This document shows, one piece after another, positions 9,824-19,100 of a stretch of 64,000 nucleotides of DNA. The translations under genes and the position numbers were made by a program. The notes beneath the pieces were generated by a model. That model was not told the origin of the DNA. It made no database searches and saw only the letters and a program-made list of their open reading frames with translations. The stretch's first letter is position 1; each line of letters opens with the position of its first letter. The DNA comes from Meconema thalassinum (Eukaryota > Arthropoda > Insecta > Orthoptera > Tettigoniidae): positions 345,872,444-345,936,443 of the forward strand of contig OX336389.2 in NCBI GenBank assembly GCA_946902985.2, given 5' to 3'.

Positions 9824-10864
9824 ATGGACGCCTTTGGAAGAACTCTTAAAACAAATGAACGATTTGCTTTGACAAACGATCCAAAACATGATACAGATCC
9901 GGCTACAAAACGATATGTCGATGCTAATGTATTGCCACGCACTACAGATGGCAATTACAACTTTAATGGAAAGCGATTGACCAATATAACAGAACCCGTA
10001 TTACCGTCGGACGCATGTTCAAAAAAGTATGTAGATTATTACCGCTTACGACGTATCAAAGGAGATTATGAGGCTCAGAATAAACGTATTACGGGCGTTG
10101 CAGATCCTGTGAACGATCAAGATGTGTGCACCAAAGCCTATGTGTTAACCAATGCTGTGGTGTTAACAGAAGAAAAGGACTATGACGTACACCAACGTCG
10201 AATCACTCAGCTGGCTCTTCCAACAAACAACACGGACGCTGATAGAAAGGACTATGTAGATAACAAGGTGAAACAGGTGCTCAGTATTGTGCCCACCCTA
10301 ACTGTAAAGGGCTATACAGCAAATAATGCACGCCTTGTGCATGTGGCCGATCCTGAAGATGATCAAGATGTTTGTACAAAACGGTTTTTAAACTCTGAAA
10401 TGGAAAAGGTGTGGGAAATTAAGGAGAACGCTCTACAGATGAAGCGAAGACGAATAGCCGAAGTTGCTGATCCTGTGCAAACTCACGACGTGACGACCAA
10501 ACGATTTTTGGAACAACGGTTATCGCTTTTTATTAAATCAATACCCTCTATATTTCTGCTTCACATTGTAAACCAACAACCGGTAAAAGATCCCAATAAC
10601 CTCGCCTACATACTACGTTCGGGGTATGACAATTACCGTTTAATGTATGATGGTGCCATTCGTGTAATTGAGTATGCACCAGATTTGAAACATTTAGAGG
10701 TACGATTAAACGGTAGTGTTCAACCACTTATTGATCAACCGGTGAAAGCTGGAGACAAATTATTCTTTCACTTGAAACTCTCGTCTGAAGAAAAAGAGGC
10801 GGGGAAAACGATGAACGATTTTCCTCTGTATATAGAACTTGAATATACAGCCACCATTGAATAA
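9824..10864 (+). CDS. Fibre-like virion protein with tail-fibre-type repeats
   Basis: A 346-residue protein. Residues about 15-235 contain six copies of a roughly 35-40-residue unit ending in patterns such as RITGVADPVNDQDVCTKAYV: a basic stretch, then VADP, then D-D--TK-YVD. The same pattern is typical of trimeric bacteriophage tail-fibre shafts, so a trimeric shaft is inferred. The C-terminal 110 residues (from IPSIF) form a separate beta-rich-looking head, strongly conserved in Polinton B (48576-48839), ending DFPLYIELEYTA. A receptor-binding fibre is the natural reading; no signal peptide or membrane segment is seen. It begins 43 bases after a TATA-like box and is followed by the pX/protease gene. 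Confidence 0.7.
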   Translation: MDAFGRTLKTNERFALTNDPKHDTDPATKRYVDANVLPRTTDGNYNFNGKRLTNITEPVLPSDACSKKYVDYYRLRRIKGDYEAQNKRITGVADPVNDQDVCTKAYVLTNAVVLTEEKDYDVHQRRITQLALPTNNTDADRKDYVDNKVKQVLSIVPTLTVKGYTANNARLVHVADPEDDQDVCTKRFLNSEMEKVWEIKENALQMKRRRIAEVADPVQTHDVTTKRFLEQRLSLFIKSIPSIFLLHIVNQQPVKDPNNLAYILRSGYDNYRLMYDGAIRVIEYAPDLKHLEVRLNGSVQPLIDQPVKAGDKLFFHLKLSSEEKEAGKTMNDFPLYIELEYTATIE

Positions 10865-10945
10865 ATAACTACAGGTTCCCTTCCTGAGGAGCGTTAGTTG
10901 TGTTCTATACTTTGTGGTGTGAGGTTGTCTTGTTCTTTGGTCGCG

Positions 10946-11766
10946 ATGGTGAAACAGAGATATGTGGTGAAGAAGAGGAAGAAGTTGTCCAGAAATGGAG
11001 GTTTTAAAGCTATTCTTCATGCGGCACGTCAAGCTTCGCGCGGAGAAACAAATAGTGAGTTGGCTATTAAGAAAGCACTCCAAGCAGCACGATTGCATGC
11101 GAATCCAAAAGTAAACTACGCTTTAGAAAACGTGCCCGAGTTATTCCTGTGCCGAAACGTGGTGGATTTTTACCTGCACTGTTTGCTGGACTAGCAGCCC
11201 TGGGTTCACTTCTTGGAGGAGCAAGTGCGGTAGCACGAACGGTGAAAGCTGTTGAGGAGGCGAAGCAACAGTTGAAGGAAAGTGAAAGGCATAATAAAAC
11301 TATGGAGGCCATAGCACTGCGCGGCAAAGGTGTGAACATGAAGCTAGCACCCTACAAGAAAGGGCATTTACATGTCGCCAAAAAACGGTTAATCGATGCA
11401 CTGCCACGACGAGCCATGACGCATGAGGAAGTTATAAGATATGCAAAACAGCTTAAGAAATCCCACTTTCGAGGCGTGTTTATGCGCAACCAACTACCGT
11501 CTCGACCACGGAGCCATGAAAGTGCAGTTGTCAATTTGGATGACAGTCATGGACCGGGAACGCATTATGTGGCCTACATAAAGCATGGGCGAACCGTGTG
11601 GTACTTTGACAGTTTTGGAAATCTTCCTCCTCCGACAGAGCTTGTTCGCTATTTTGGAAGCAGTGCAACAATACACTATAATGTGAAACGAGTGCAAAAT
11701 TTTAACACGCAACAGTGCGGTCGTCTATGTTTGACTTTTCTATATAAGACCGAGCACGGCGGGTGA
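10946..11766 (+). pseudogene. PRO: pX-like peptide fused to adenain-type cysteine protease, one frameshift
   Basis: The N terminus from ATG 10946 is strongly basic (VKQRYVVKKRKK). After a frameshift between about 11104 and 11148 the frame continues with GGFLPALFAGLAALGSLLGG, a Gly/Ala-rich hydrophobic segment like the adenoviral pX/core-peptide motif, followed by a charged helix. Then comes a C5/C48-type protease: GTHYVAY (His139 of the downstream frame), WYFDSFGN (Asp154) and QQCGRLC (Cys190), the adenain triad with Gln. It would mature the capsid proteins. The frameshift is judged against Polinton B, where the basic part and the GGFLPALF segment are in one frame. Having pX-like and protease parts in one frame is notable because adenoviruses keep them separate. 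Confidence 0.8.
11741..11750 (+). promoter_or_regulatory. TATA box inside protease 3' end, for penton
   Basis: TATATAAGAC lies 36 bases before the penton ATG (11777), within the last codons of the protease gene. The identical TATATAAGAC lies 36 bases before the penton ATG in Polinton B (49720-49729). Confidence 0.55.
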
Positions 11767-11776
11767 CGTGGTCATT

Positions 11777-12499
11777 ATGACAACAGAAAGTAGAACGTTT
11801 ACAGTGCACGGACAAGGTGCGGAAGTAACTGTTGACTTTTATCCTCCTATTGAATTGGGACGACGACCCTACGTGCTGGGACTTGTTTCGTTTGAAGGCT
11901 ATAATAGAATCTGCAACATAATTGAAGACGTCAATGATAAGTTCTACTACGATGACTATGTGTTAACTCTACCGTCTGGCAGCTACACCGTAGATGATAT
12001 TCACGATCACATCTACACAACTCTCACCAAGGAATTTAGTCTAAAAGCATTTCTAGACGGGACACGCAAGTTTGAACTCATAGCCAACAACGTGACACAT
12101 CGCTGCAGTATTCTTTCTTCTTTTAGGATTGATTTTAAATCTCAACCAGATTCGATTGGGTCATTGTTAGGCTATTCACCACAAGTGTTAGTACCAAACG
12201 TGATACACAAGTCTGACCAACCGGTGAAAATAATTGAAGATCATCACATATCTGTCACGTGTAATATTATTACAGACGTCTACACCAATCAAGATCCCTC
12301 GCATTCGCTTTATGATTTTATTGTTACTTCACCTGGTGGTTATATCATCCGCGAAAACCCGTCGGTGGTGCTCTATCATCCTGTGAGTGTGACCAACATC
12401 AGGAATATTACCTTAAGACTGGCGAATAGAAACCAACGTCTCATCCGGTTAGACCCTCATACACCTGTGACCTACAAACTGTATCTGAAGCCAGCATGA
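11777..12499 (+). CDS. Penton (minor capsid, single jelly-roll-type) protein
   Basis: A protein of 240 residues from ATG 11777, the start matched by Polinton B (ATG 49756); an upstream in-frame start is not supported there. Recognisable blocks are DFYPPIEL near residue 20, FYYDDYVLTLPSGSYTV near 55, DFKSQPDSIGSLLGY near 115 and a C-terminal TPVTYKLYLKP. This is the Polinton minor capsid (penton) family, expected to form the vertices around the MCP lattice. It overlaps the next small ORF by four bases (ATGA). No lesion is seen. Confidence 0.85.
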   Translation: MTTESRTFTVHGQGAEVTVDFYPPIELGRRPYVLGLVSFEGYNRICNIIEDVNDKFYYDDYVLTLPSGSYTVDDIHDHIYTTLTKEFSLKAFLDGTRKFELIANNVTHRCSILSSFRIDFKSQPDSIGSLLGYSPQVLVPNVIHKSDQPVKIIEDHHISVTCNIITDVYTNQDPSHSLYDFIVTSPGGYIIRENPSVVLYHPVSVTNIRNITLRLANRNQRLIRLDPHTPVTYKLYLKPA

Positions 12500-12678
12500 A
12501 ACAAGTGTATAAAGCGGCAACGCTGTCAAGAGCAGGTGTTAGTTGTGCTCAACACGTGTACAGGTTAACACGTGCCAACAAGCAGATCCTACAACAACTT
12601 GGTTACATCTTACGTCATGAATTCGATTCTAGACGTGACAAACCCTGTCGAAGTACAGGAGGGTATTGTAAGAATTGA
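12496..12678 (+). CDS. Small conserved ORF bridging penton and MCP
   Basis: A 60-codon ORF overlapping the penton stop by four bases and the first 62 bases of the MCP gene in another frame. The first 36 or so residues (start KQVYKAATLSR, then LTRANKQILQQLGY) match the ORF at the same place in Polinton B. Differences fall mainly at third codon positions (for example GCG/GCA, CTA/TTA, CAA/CAG), which points to selection on the protein. The part that overlaps MCP is not conserved at protein level. Function unknown: it could be a small capsid accessory protein. TGTATAAAG near 12504 encodes the VYK residues and could also be a TATA box for MCP. Confidence 0.65.
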   Translation: MKQVYKAATLSRAGVSCAQHVYRLTRANKQILQQLGYILRHEFDSRRDKPCRSTGGYCKN

Positions 12679-13831
12679 ACACCATTCCTACCAACCGTAT
12701 ACTCAGGGACTAAATAATAATGATGAGATTCGAATTACTATTAACCAACAAGATATCTACACGCTTCCACATGAAAGTTACATCCAGATTGAAGGGCAAC
12801 TCACCAAATTGGATGGTACCATTCCAACAACATCAAAGTTGGCCAACAATGCTTTGGCCTTTTTGTTTTCTGAGGTTCGCTACGTGATCAACGGTATTGA
12901 AGTGGATACTACTCGAAATGTTGGCATAACAAGTGTCATGAAACTTTATCCTTCGTACGGAAGCGAAGAGAGTAAAGCTTTTTGTATGGCTGGTTGGTGT
13001 CCCAACTCAACCAACGACTGGATGATTAACGATGATGGTACATTTACTGGACATTTACCTCTAAAATTAATACTAGGCTTTGCAGAGGATCATAAGCGCA
13101 TTGTTGTGAACGCAAGACAGGATCTGATTCTTGTACGAGACAGGAGTGATTATAATGCGCTAAAGGGAGCTGATACAGCGCCAATAGATACAAAAATTCT
13201 ACTGCAACGAATTCTATGGAAAGTACCGCACGTTACTCTATCAGATCAGAAAAAATTGAGTCTGCTCAAGATTGTGGAGAAGGATACAGCTCTACCCATT
13301 CAATTTAGAAGCTGGGAGCTGCATGAATACCCGGTATTACCACTCTCCGATACACATACTTGGTCTATAAAAACCTCACGGTATACAGAGCGGCCACTCT
13401 ACGTCCTGGTTGGATTTCAAACAGATCGCAAATATAAACAGAATAAAGATGCATCAAAATTTGACCACATCCAATTACGAAATATACGACTCTTTTTGAA
13501 CGGAGTTACCTTTCCCTATGAGGGAATGGATTTAAACTTTAACAAGAACAAATATGGTAAGCTCTATGACATGTTTGTAAACTTTCAGTCTTCCTATTAT
13601 CAGAAAGAGGCATGTCCGCTATTATCACCACAAGACTTCAAGTCCAAGGCGCCTCTGGTGGTGATGGACTGTTCGTATTTGGAGGAGTCGATGAAGGAAA
13701 CAACAATTGATATCAGACTAGAATTTGAAACATCGACAGTTATTCCAGAAAAAACAACAGCCTATTGCCTTATTGTTCACGAGGCGCAAGTGTTTTATCA
13801 ACCGCTGTCCAATATGGTGACCAGAGTATAA
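12617..13831 (+). CDS. MCP: Polinton major capsid protein (double jelly-roll type)
   Basis: A protein of 404 residues from ATG 12617 (MNSILDV); Polinton B has the same start. Motifs include QDIYTLPHESYIQIEG, FLFSEVRYVINGIEVD, GWCPNSTNDWM, LKLILGFAEDHKR, TERPLYVLVGFQTDR, RLFLNG and a C-terminal TTAYCLIVHEAQV. This family forms hexon-like trimers in Polintons and adintoviruses. It is intact here. Polinton B's copy is about 70% identical by eye but has a stop at codon 19. The stop codon TAA is embedded in a TATA box that precedes the next gene. Confidence 0.9.
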   Translation: MNSILDVTNPVEVQEGIVRIEHHSYQPYTQGLNNNDEIRITINQQDIYTLPHESYIQIEGQLTKLDGTIPTTSKLANNALAFLFSEVRYVINGIEVDTTRNVGITSVMKLYPSYGSEESKAFCMAGWCPNSTNDWMINDDGTFTGHLPLKLILGFAEDHKRIVVNARQDLILVRDRSDYNALKGADTAPIDTKILLQRILWKVPHVTLSDQKKLSLLKIVEKDTALPIQFRSWELHEYPVLPLSDTHTWSIKTSRYTERPLYVLVGFQTDRKYKQNKDASKFDHIQLRNIRLFLNGVTFPYEGMDLNFNKNKYGKLYDMFVNFQSSYYQKEACPLLSPQDFKSKAPLVVMDCSYLEESMKETTIDIRLEFETSTVIPEKTTAYCLIVHEAQVFYQPLSNMVTRV

Positions 13832-13834
13832 ATA
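13827..13834 (+). promoter_or_regulatory. TATA box spanning the MCP stop codon
   Basis: TATAAATA, whose internal TAA (13829-13831) is the MCP stop, lies 38 bases before the ATG of the next gene (13865). The same arrangement occurs at 51811-51818 in Polinton B with ATG at 51849. The downstream genes are unrelated, so the promoter rather than the coding sequence is conserved. Confidence 0.55.
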
Positions 13835-13864
13835 GCATGTCTTTCTGCATTGCCCTTCACAGTC

Positions 13865-14536
13865 ATGGAAAGCTACGATGAAGTCACAACCCCCTCTGCG
13901 AGGTGGGTCTGCAAATGTGAAAGTGATTCACCAGGTTCAGATGAAGATTCAAGGTTTACCATTTATCGCGCCCTAGTGAGTGAAGCTATAACTGCCTATC
14001 ACAAGAATCATACTGTGCTTAGAATGCCGCCGCATCTGGTTCACTATTTACCAGATGGATTCATGTCTACGTTTGGTATTCATGACAGGGGCTACAACAA
14101 CAAGCCCATCACTAATCAAACAAATAATGTGGACGATGGCGTTGCCAAAGCTTCATCTTGTCATGTTGGAGAGCGGGTAGATTGTATGGACTGCAAATGC
14201 GATCGTTGCTCAACAAGTCGAGACGCTGATGCAGCATTTGAGATTTATCGCACCCTGGTGAGTTTAGCAATACGCGCCTACCATAAAGCACAATTTCTTC
14301 GTGAAATGCCGCAGCATCTGATTGCCTATTTACCAGCTGGATTTCTGACCGCGTACGGTGCACACGACATTGACCTTAATTGGGATAAGCTACCATTACA
14401 CCTCCGTATGTCGGCGGATGTTGCAGCCTGCCGTCCTTGTCGTAGACACTTTATGCATCGAGGAGATTCTCACTGTGATTGGGATGGTCCAAATCCTATG
14501 ATAAAAATTGTAAGCGATGTACTGATAACTTTATGA
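13865..14536 (+). CDS. Unrecognised protein with a tandemly duplicated domain
   Basis: A protein of 223 residues from ATG 13865, the first ATG after the TATA box. Residues about 14-74 and 105-167 are two copies of one domain: a Cys pair (CKC / CDRC), an acidic turn, then F-IYR-LVS-AI-AYHK, MP-HL--YLP-GF---(F/Y)G-HD. The tail carries CRPC-(3)-H and HRGDSHC, which look able to bind zinc. I cannot name the family. It occupies the slot that holds a BIR gene in Polinton B, with the same promoter, so it is likely an accessory, host-interaction gene; this is inference. The stop overlaps AATAAA (14535 region), a likely polyadenylation signal. Confidence 0.6.
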   Translation: MESYDEVTTPSARWVCKCESDSPGSDEDSRFTIYRALVSEAITAYHKNHTVLRMPPHLVHYLPDGFMSTFGIHDRGYNNKPITNQTNNVDDGVAKASSCHVGERVDCMDCKCDRCSTSRDADAAFEIYRTLVSLAIRAYHKAQFLREMPQHLIAYLPAGFLTAYGAHDIDLNWDKLPLHLRMSADVAACRPCRRHFMHRGDSHCDWDGPNPMIKIVSDVLITL

Positions 14537-14642
14537 ATAAAATTGTGTAATTGATTCTTTGTGTGTATATTATTTTCCCGCTCCTATCCAATCAGTTAGT
14601 TGTTAAGAAGCAGCGGTAGTGGAAGGTGTGATATCCGTCGCC

Positions 14643-15146
14643 ATGCCGAAAACATTGATTGTCGACGTGCAGGGTTTCAAGGTGAACGGAAACGAGTTTG
14701 TATTTAAAGAAGTAGGAATTATTGACTGCACAACCATGTGGGCACCAAGAGTAACCAGTTTTGTCTTTGAACCACCGTTTCCATTGCATTTGCAGTCAGA
14801 CGAGGACAGAAGACAAACAGAGTGGTTGCAACGCAATTTGGGACTAGTCTGGAAAGAAGGCGACATTCCTTACCAGCATCTATCACTTGTTCAGAAAGCT
14901 CACTTGTTTGGTGATGACCTTGTATTTGTAAAGGGAAGTGAAAAAAAAAAGGAATGGTTGCGTCAGTATGTTAATTCAACATGTCAACTTGTTGACCTTC
15001 ATGATCTGGGATGTCCTGCACTGTACAACCTGTCCGTGCCTGATGAACCTCTACAAAATAAAACACTTCAAAATGTTTGGAAGCTTTTTGATTGGCTAGC
15101 TCGCAGAGCATGTCAAAACTTGCATGTTGAGTGCAAAGCGTTGTAA
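14643..15146 (+). CDS. 'VDxQGF' Polinton-linked protein of unknown function
   Basis: A 167-residue protein from ATG 14643. It begins with a beta-strand-like block TLIVDVQGFKVNGNEFVFKE, then VGIIDCTTMW, FVFEPPFPLHL, QTEWLQRNLGLVWKEGDIPY and LVFVKGSEKKKEWLRQYV. I recognise this as a protein common around transposons in insect genomes. The layout resembles an RNase H-like/exonuclease fold, but the Asp-x-Glu pair of active DEDD nucleases is replaced by D-x-Q, so activity is doubtful. The Polinton B counterpart (53100-53650) is frameshifted. It ends with a Cys-poor helical tail before the next small gene. Confidence 0.65.
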   Translation: MPKTLIVDVQGFKVNGNEFVFKEVGIIDCTTMWAPRVTSFVFEPPFPLHLQSDEDRRQTEWLQRNLGLVWKEGDIPYQHLSLVQKAHLFGDDLVFVKGSEKKKEWLRQYVNSTCQLVDLHDLGCPALYNLSVPDEPLQNKTLQNVWKLFDWLARRACQNLHVECKAL

Positions 15147-15197
15147 CGTCAGCTTCAGTGTGAGACATACCAGTGATCAGTGTGGACGTGTAGTAAT

Positions 15198-15667
15198 ATG
15201 GCTGCAATTGAAGGTTTGGACTCCAACCCCACAGAGCGAGCTATTGTCAAGTTTTTTGCCTGCAAAATAAAGCTTGACAGTTTCACAGATGAGGAATTGA
15301 ACGCTTTGCCCAAGGCGTTCCTTTTTATGTTGCTTCAAACGCGGTGAAAAATATTTGGCACAGTGTACCTAGTGAATGGAGCAGAGATCCTGGTCTGCGT
15401 GAACTACAACCATGCACTGACTTTAGTCATCACCAGCAAGTGTCTATTACTAAAATGCCATCCATTAGACAGTGTGGAACGTGTCAGCTCATCAAATTGT
15501 ACCACGGGCATACAAATATACCGTCCTGTAAAGACTTTGCTTCATCATTCCATGGTTGCGATGAAGAAGAGGAAGAAGAGACAGCAGCGGCGGTATCGCC
15601 AGCACCAAAAAGTAAGGCAACGATTGAAAAAGATATATCAGACCTTTGCTGGTCATGGTCTAGTTAA
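15198..15667 (+). pseudogene. Small conserved gene(s): helical protein plus Cys-rich/acidic segment, one-base break
   Basis: From ATG 15198 a frame reads TERAIVKFFACKIKLDSF and TDEELNALPKAF, matching Polinton B 53667-53891. After a T-run at about 15322-15331 one base seems missing, because the B-like continuation (VASNAVKNIW, RELQPCTDF) lies in the next frame. That frame then runs without a stop into a Cys-rich part from Met 15455 (RQCGTCQLIKLYHGH, CKDFASSFHGC) and a poly-Glu stretch, ending SDLCWSWSS at 15667. In Polinton B the Cys-rich part starts at its own ATG and is in frame with the phospholipase. So this may be two small genes, the second overlapping the phospholipase gene in another frame. 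Function unknown; the C--C...H...C pattern suggests metal binding. Confidence 0.55.
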
Positions 15668-16004
15668 CAAGGCCATTGATGTACTTCCCATTGAACTGCA
15701 TATTCCCGGCTATCAATTTTGTGGACCTGGGACTAAACTAAACCAACGTCTAGCACAAGGTAATTCTGGAATCAACAAATTGGATGCTGCGTGTAGAGAT
15801 CATGACATTGCTTACAGCGACAAGAATGCAGAAGTACGTCGAGTTGCAGACCGCATTCTTCTAAGAAAGGCTGTGCAGCGCGTGACATCATCTACTGCTT
15901 CCATTGGTGAAAAGATTGCAGCCTTGATCGTGGCAGGACCTATGAAGTCAAAGCTAATGATTGGTGGTGGTTGTGGATTAGCGAGGAAAAGGACAAAGAA
16001 ATAA
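15552..16004 (+). CDS. Parvovirus-type secreted phospholipase A2 domain protein
   Basis: About 150 residues from ATG 15552 (15561 is an alternative). A basic stretch (KKRKKRQQRRYRQ) is followed by the PLA2 core: calcium loop PGYQFCGPGTKLN, then the catalytic CRDHDIAY with the His-Asp pair, and a helix RVADRILLRKAVQR. This is the short PLA2 form found at the VP1 N terminus of parvoviruses and in Polintons/adintoviruses, where it breaches the endosomal membrane during entry; here that role is inferred. A hydrophobic stretch near the C terminus (IAALIVAGPMKSK) is also present in B. The start region overlaps the Cys-rich frame described at 15198-15667. Confidence 0.8.
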   Translation: MVAMKKRKKRQQRRYRQHQKVRQRLKKIYQTFAGHGLVNKAIDVLPIELHIPGYQFCGPGTKLNQRLAQGNSGINKLDAACRDHDIAYSDKNAEVRRVADRILLRKAVQRVTSSTASIGEKIAALIVAGPMKSKLMIGGGCGLARKRTKK

Positions 16005-16147
16005 CCATGAATCAAATATTGTTAAGTATTTATTTGAGAGTCAGTCCACCAGATTACAGCATTCACAAAAGATGTTTTGGTTTCTTCTTGTGAAAACATA
16101 CAATTGTAATAAAAAAGAATTGAAAAATGAAAGTGTGTTCTTATTTA

Positions 16148-19100
16148 CTAGGTGTGGAAATGTCCAAAAGGCAAGCTATTTACACCATCCCACAGCCGTT
16201 TATTGTCATATGTAGACAGCGATATTCTATTTTGATTTACTGTAAATATATTATGGTTCTTTGAAAGAATGCGTGTTTGCTGGTACAAGCGAGAGGTGTT
16301 TGTGTAGAGTACACATCGATATTCCTCAATATTGAGGAATTGTGTGACGCTACGAAGAACACCCTTCGCTTTGCATTGACCTTTATTCTTTTGTGTTGAA
16401 AATGCGTACATTTTCGGCGCCAAAGCCACAAATTCCGTCATAACATCACCAGCACACTCATCCTTAAATAGACCAATGTGTTTTTTATTCATGGGAATTA
16501 TGCCAAACATATTGTTAACCTCATAGTTTGAGGTATCAAAGTAACTTGGATGTTCTCTCATCACAGAGTAAATATCCGTCTTATTGGTTTGATAAATAAG
16601 ACTGTCTGTATCCATATACAGTAATTTTACATCTCCAAACTTTTGTTTGGCAAACTCATAATGAAATTGATACATTACAAATTTTGAATAGTCAAGTATT
16701 ACCATTCCTAAGTAAATTGGTTTGTTATACATGATTTCTGTCTTTGACAATTCAATGGTTACTAAATCAGTTTCAATAACTCGTACTGAATGGAAATTGG
16801 GCATAGCAATATATTTTCGTGCGCCATATCGACCATCCCAGTGGTTTACCAAATGAATAGTTCTATGCTTTCTAATATTTTCCATAGATTTACCGTAGCA
16901 TGCATTGTTCATTAATTTATAAAAAATTGACTCGAATGTAGTCTTGGCGTGCTGCCGATAATGAGTATTTAATTGCATGTACGGTTGTAACCATGGTTTC
17001 TGGTCAAAACAAATAATGCGGTGAATGGTTTCTAGCTTCAAAACGTGTTTCAAACATTGCATTAAATTTTCGATGTGTATGACGTAGCGATTTTTCGGAT
17101 TTAACGTTGCCAGCAACTTTTTATTGTTGGAACGTGAACTGGGAGGTTGTAGTTTTTCAACACAAAATGGTAGATCAGAATGATCATTGTGTATCTCGCG
17201 GGGATATAATATGTCAACTTCTAGGACATAGCCACGTGTGTTATTGCTCAACGCGTCCTGTAAATTAAAATTTGAAACTTCATCTGAAGTCAGCCATCGA
17301 AAATTTTGATATGGAAGCGGTTTTTCCATAGCATATCCGTATAAATTGTTACAATCCAGGTAGGTGAGGTATGTTGTAGGCTGCTTTGGTTTGTATGTAT
17401 CCATACATGGATTATTTGCTTTGGCATGCTTTTGCACAAGCGATACAAGCCCGCCACGTATCCCGCGTTCAAAAAAGAGCAACATGTCGATGTCTGTTAA
17501 TAGTTCCAGTTCTATTTCAGTCACCTTCAACATACAGTCCCAACTGTATCCGGCAAGGGTGTAGTAATGGGCTGGATCTAGATTGTAGATTTCAAGACAC
17601 TGTTTGCGAAAGTGTTCAAACACGTCTGTCAAAAGTAGTGTATCAATTTTGAGGTATAAATCAGCATACTCGCCCAAAGTTGATATCATGAAGACGTCCC
17701 ATACTTTTTGGGCGTGTAAATAGTCTTCTTCAGAAATATGACTTTTTGTTAAGTCATTGTAAAATTTATCCTTTGAAGGGAGTGCAGTTTCCTGCAAACA
17801 TGCCCAATTGTTTACATAATTATAGGGAAACACCCCTTTTCGAATGCATAATTCAAATTGTTCGTCACCAGTAAAGTTTTGACGTACAGAATGCAAATTG
17901 TTTGGGTGAAGCCCTTGAACAAGCGCATCCAATGATGATGCGAGGAATCTATACGAATCTAAAAATCGTATACTAATTCCATTTCGCCATTTTGTAAACG
18001 AAATAAAATTTTCATGATTTTGTGGAATTAAAGTAAACTTTTGCTTTTCAAGGTTAACAAATTCCTTAATAATTAGATGACTGTCATACCGAGACATGTT
18101 GTGTAAGAAACAAGAAATATAGCGTGCTCTTTTATAGGCCAAATTACATGCACTATGAGCCGCTCCTCTAAATTTGCCAGTGTACCGATTATGGTCTCTC
18201 ACCGGCGTGTCACAATGTGCTATTGGTTTTTGACAAATGTGGCAAGTGGTTGCTGTTGCAAAAGCCACCTCGTCTGCATCCAACATTTGAAGCGGAATTG
18301 GGTTTTCCAGGATATTGTACACCCGATCTGCCAAGGCGTCCAATTCATTTAAAAACCAAGCAGCAGCATTTGCATCGCGATACGATTTGAAGTAAGAAAG
18401 CGAAGGGTCATATGAGCAAATCACGTTTAGAGCACAACTGAATGGCACATGATGCTGTACTTGTTGAGTGTACGGGCGTTCTGGATCCGGGTTACATGTG
18501 TCAATGGGTGTGGTTAAACATTCAAAATCTGCATATACTGTAAATGGAAGCGGTTCTTGGCGAGACACATTTTGAAATTTCATACTGGCTTTATCCTTTT
18601 CTGGGAATGTAATTTTTACAGCTGGTTGTGTAATGCAATCAATAGTATGGGCTGTCAACTTTTGATTGCTAGTAAAATATTGCAAACAGCGATCACATAT
18701 ATAAACCCTATTTTTACTCTTTGTAACTTGTGAACGAACTAGTCTGGAAAGATCTTTGATATAACAATAATGGTTGCACAATTTCCCTTCAATGTACAAT
18801 AAATTAAAATGCTTTTCTTTTTTTTCCTTTGTCACATAGAGTGGCCCACTAACTTTGTCCCCTTCAACTCCGTTTACATTAATGGAATAAAGCAGATTTT
18901 TAGATTCAAAACGAGAAATGGCGTTGAGGTCCATTGGAAATTCTATGTCTGCTAAATTTAGACTGATCATTAATTCCATAAATTTCTGGTGATATTTGCC
19001 CATTCAGTGAACATTTTTACTTGCAGAACATAACCCAGCAGCCAGGGACCAAATAAAGCAGAAAACATCATTATTATCCACATTGATAACTGCGTGACGG

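Noticed and set aside
11104..11148. Programmed ribosomal frameshift in the pX/protease gene
   Set aside because: Polinton B is in one frame over the same segment and no slippery heptamer with a clear stem was seen; a simple indel is more likely.
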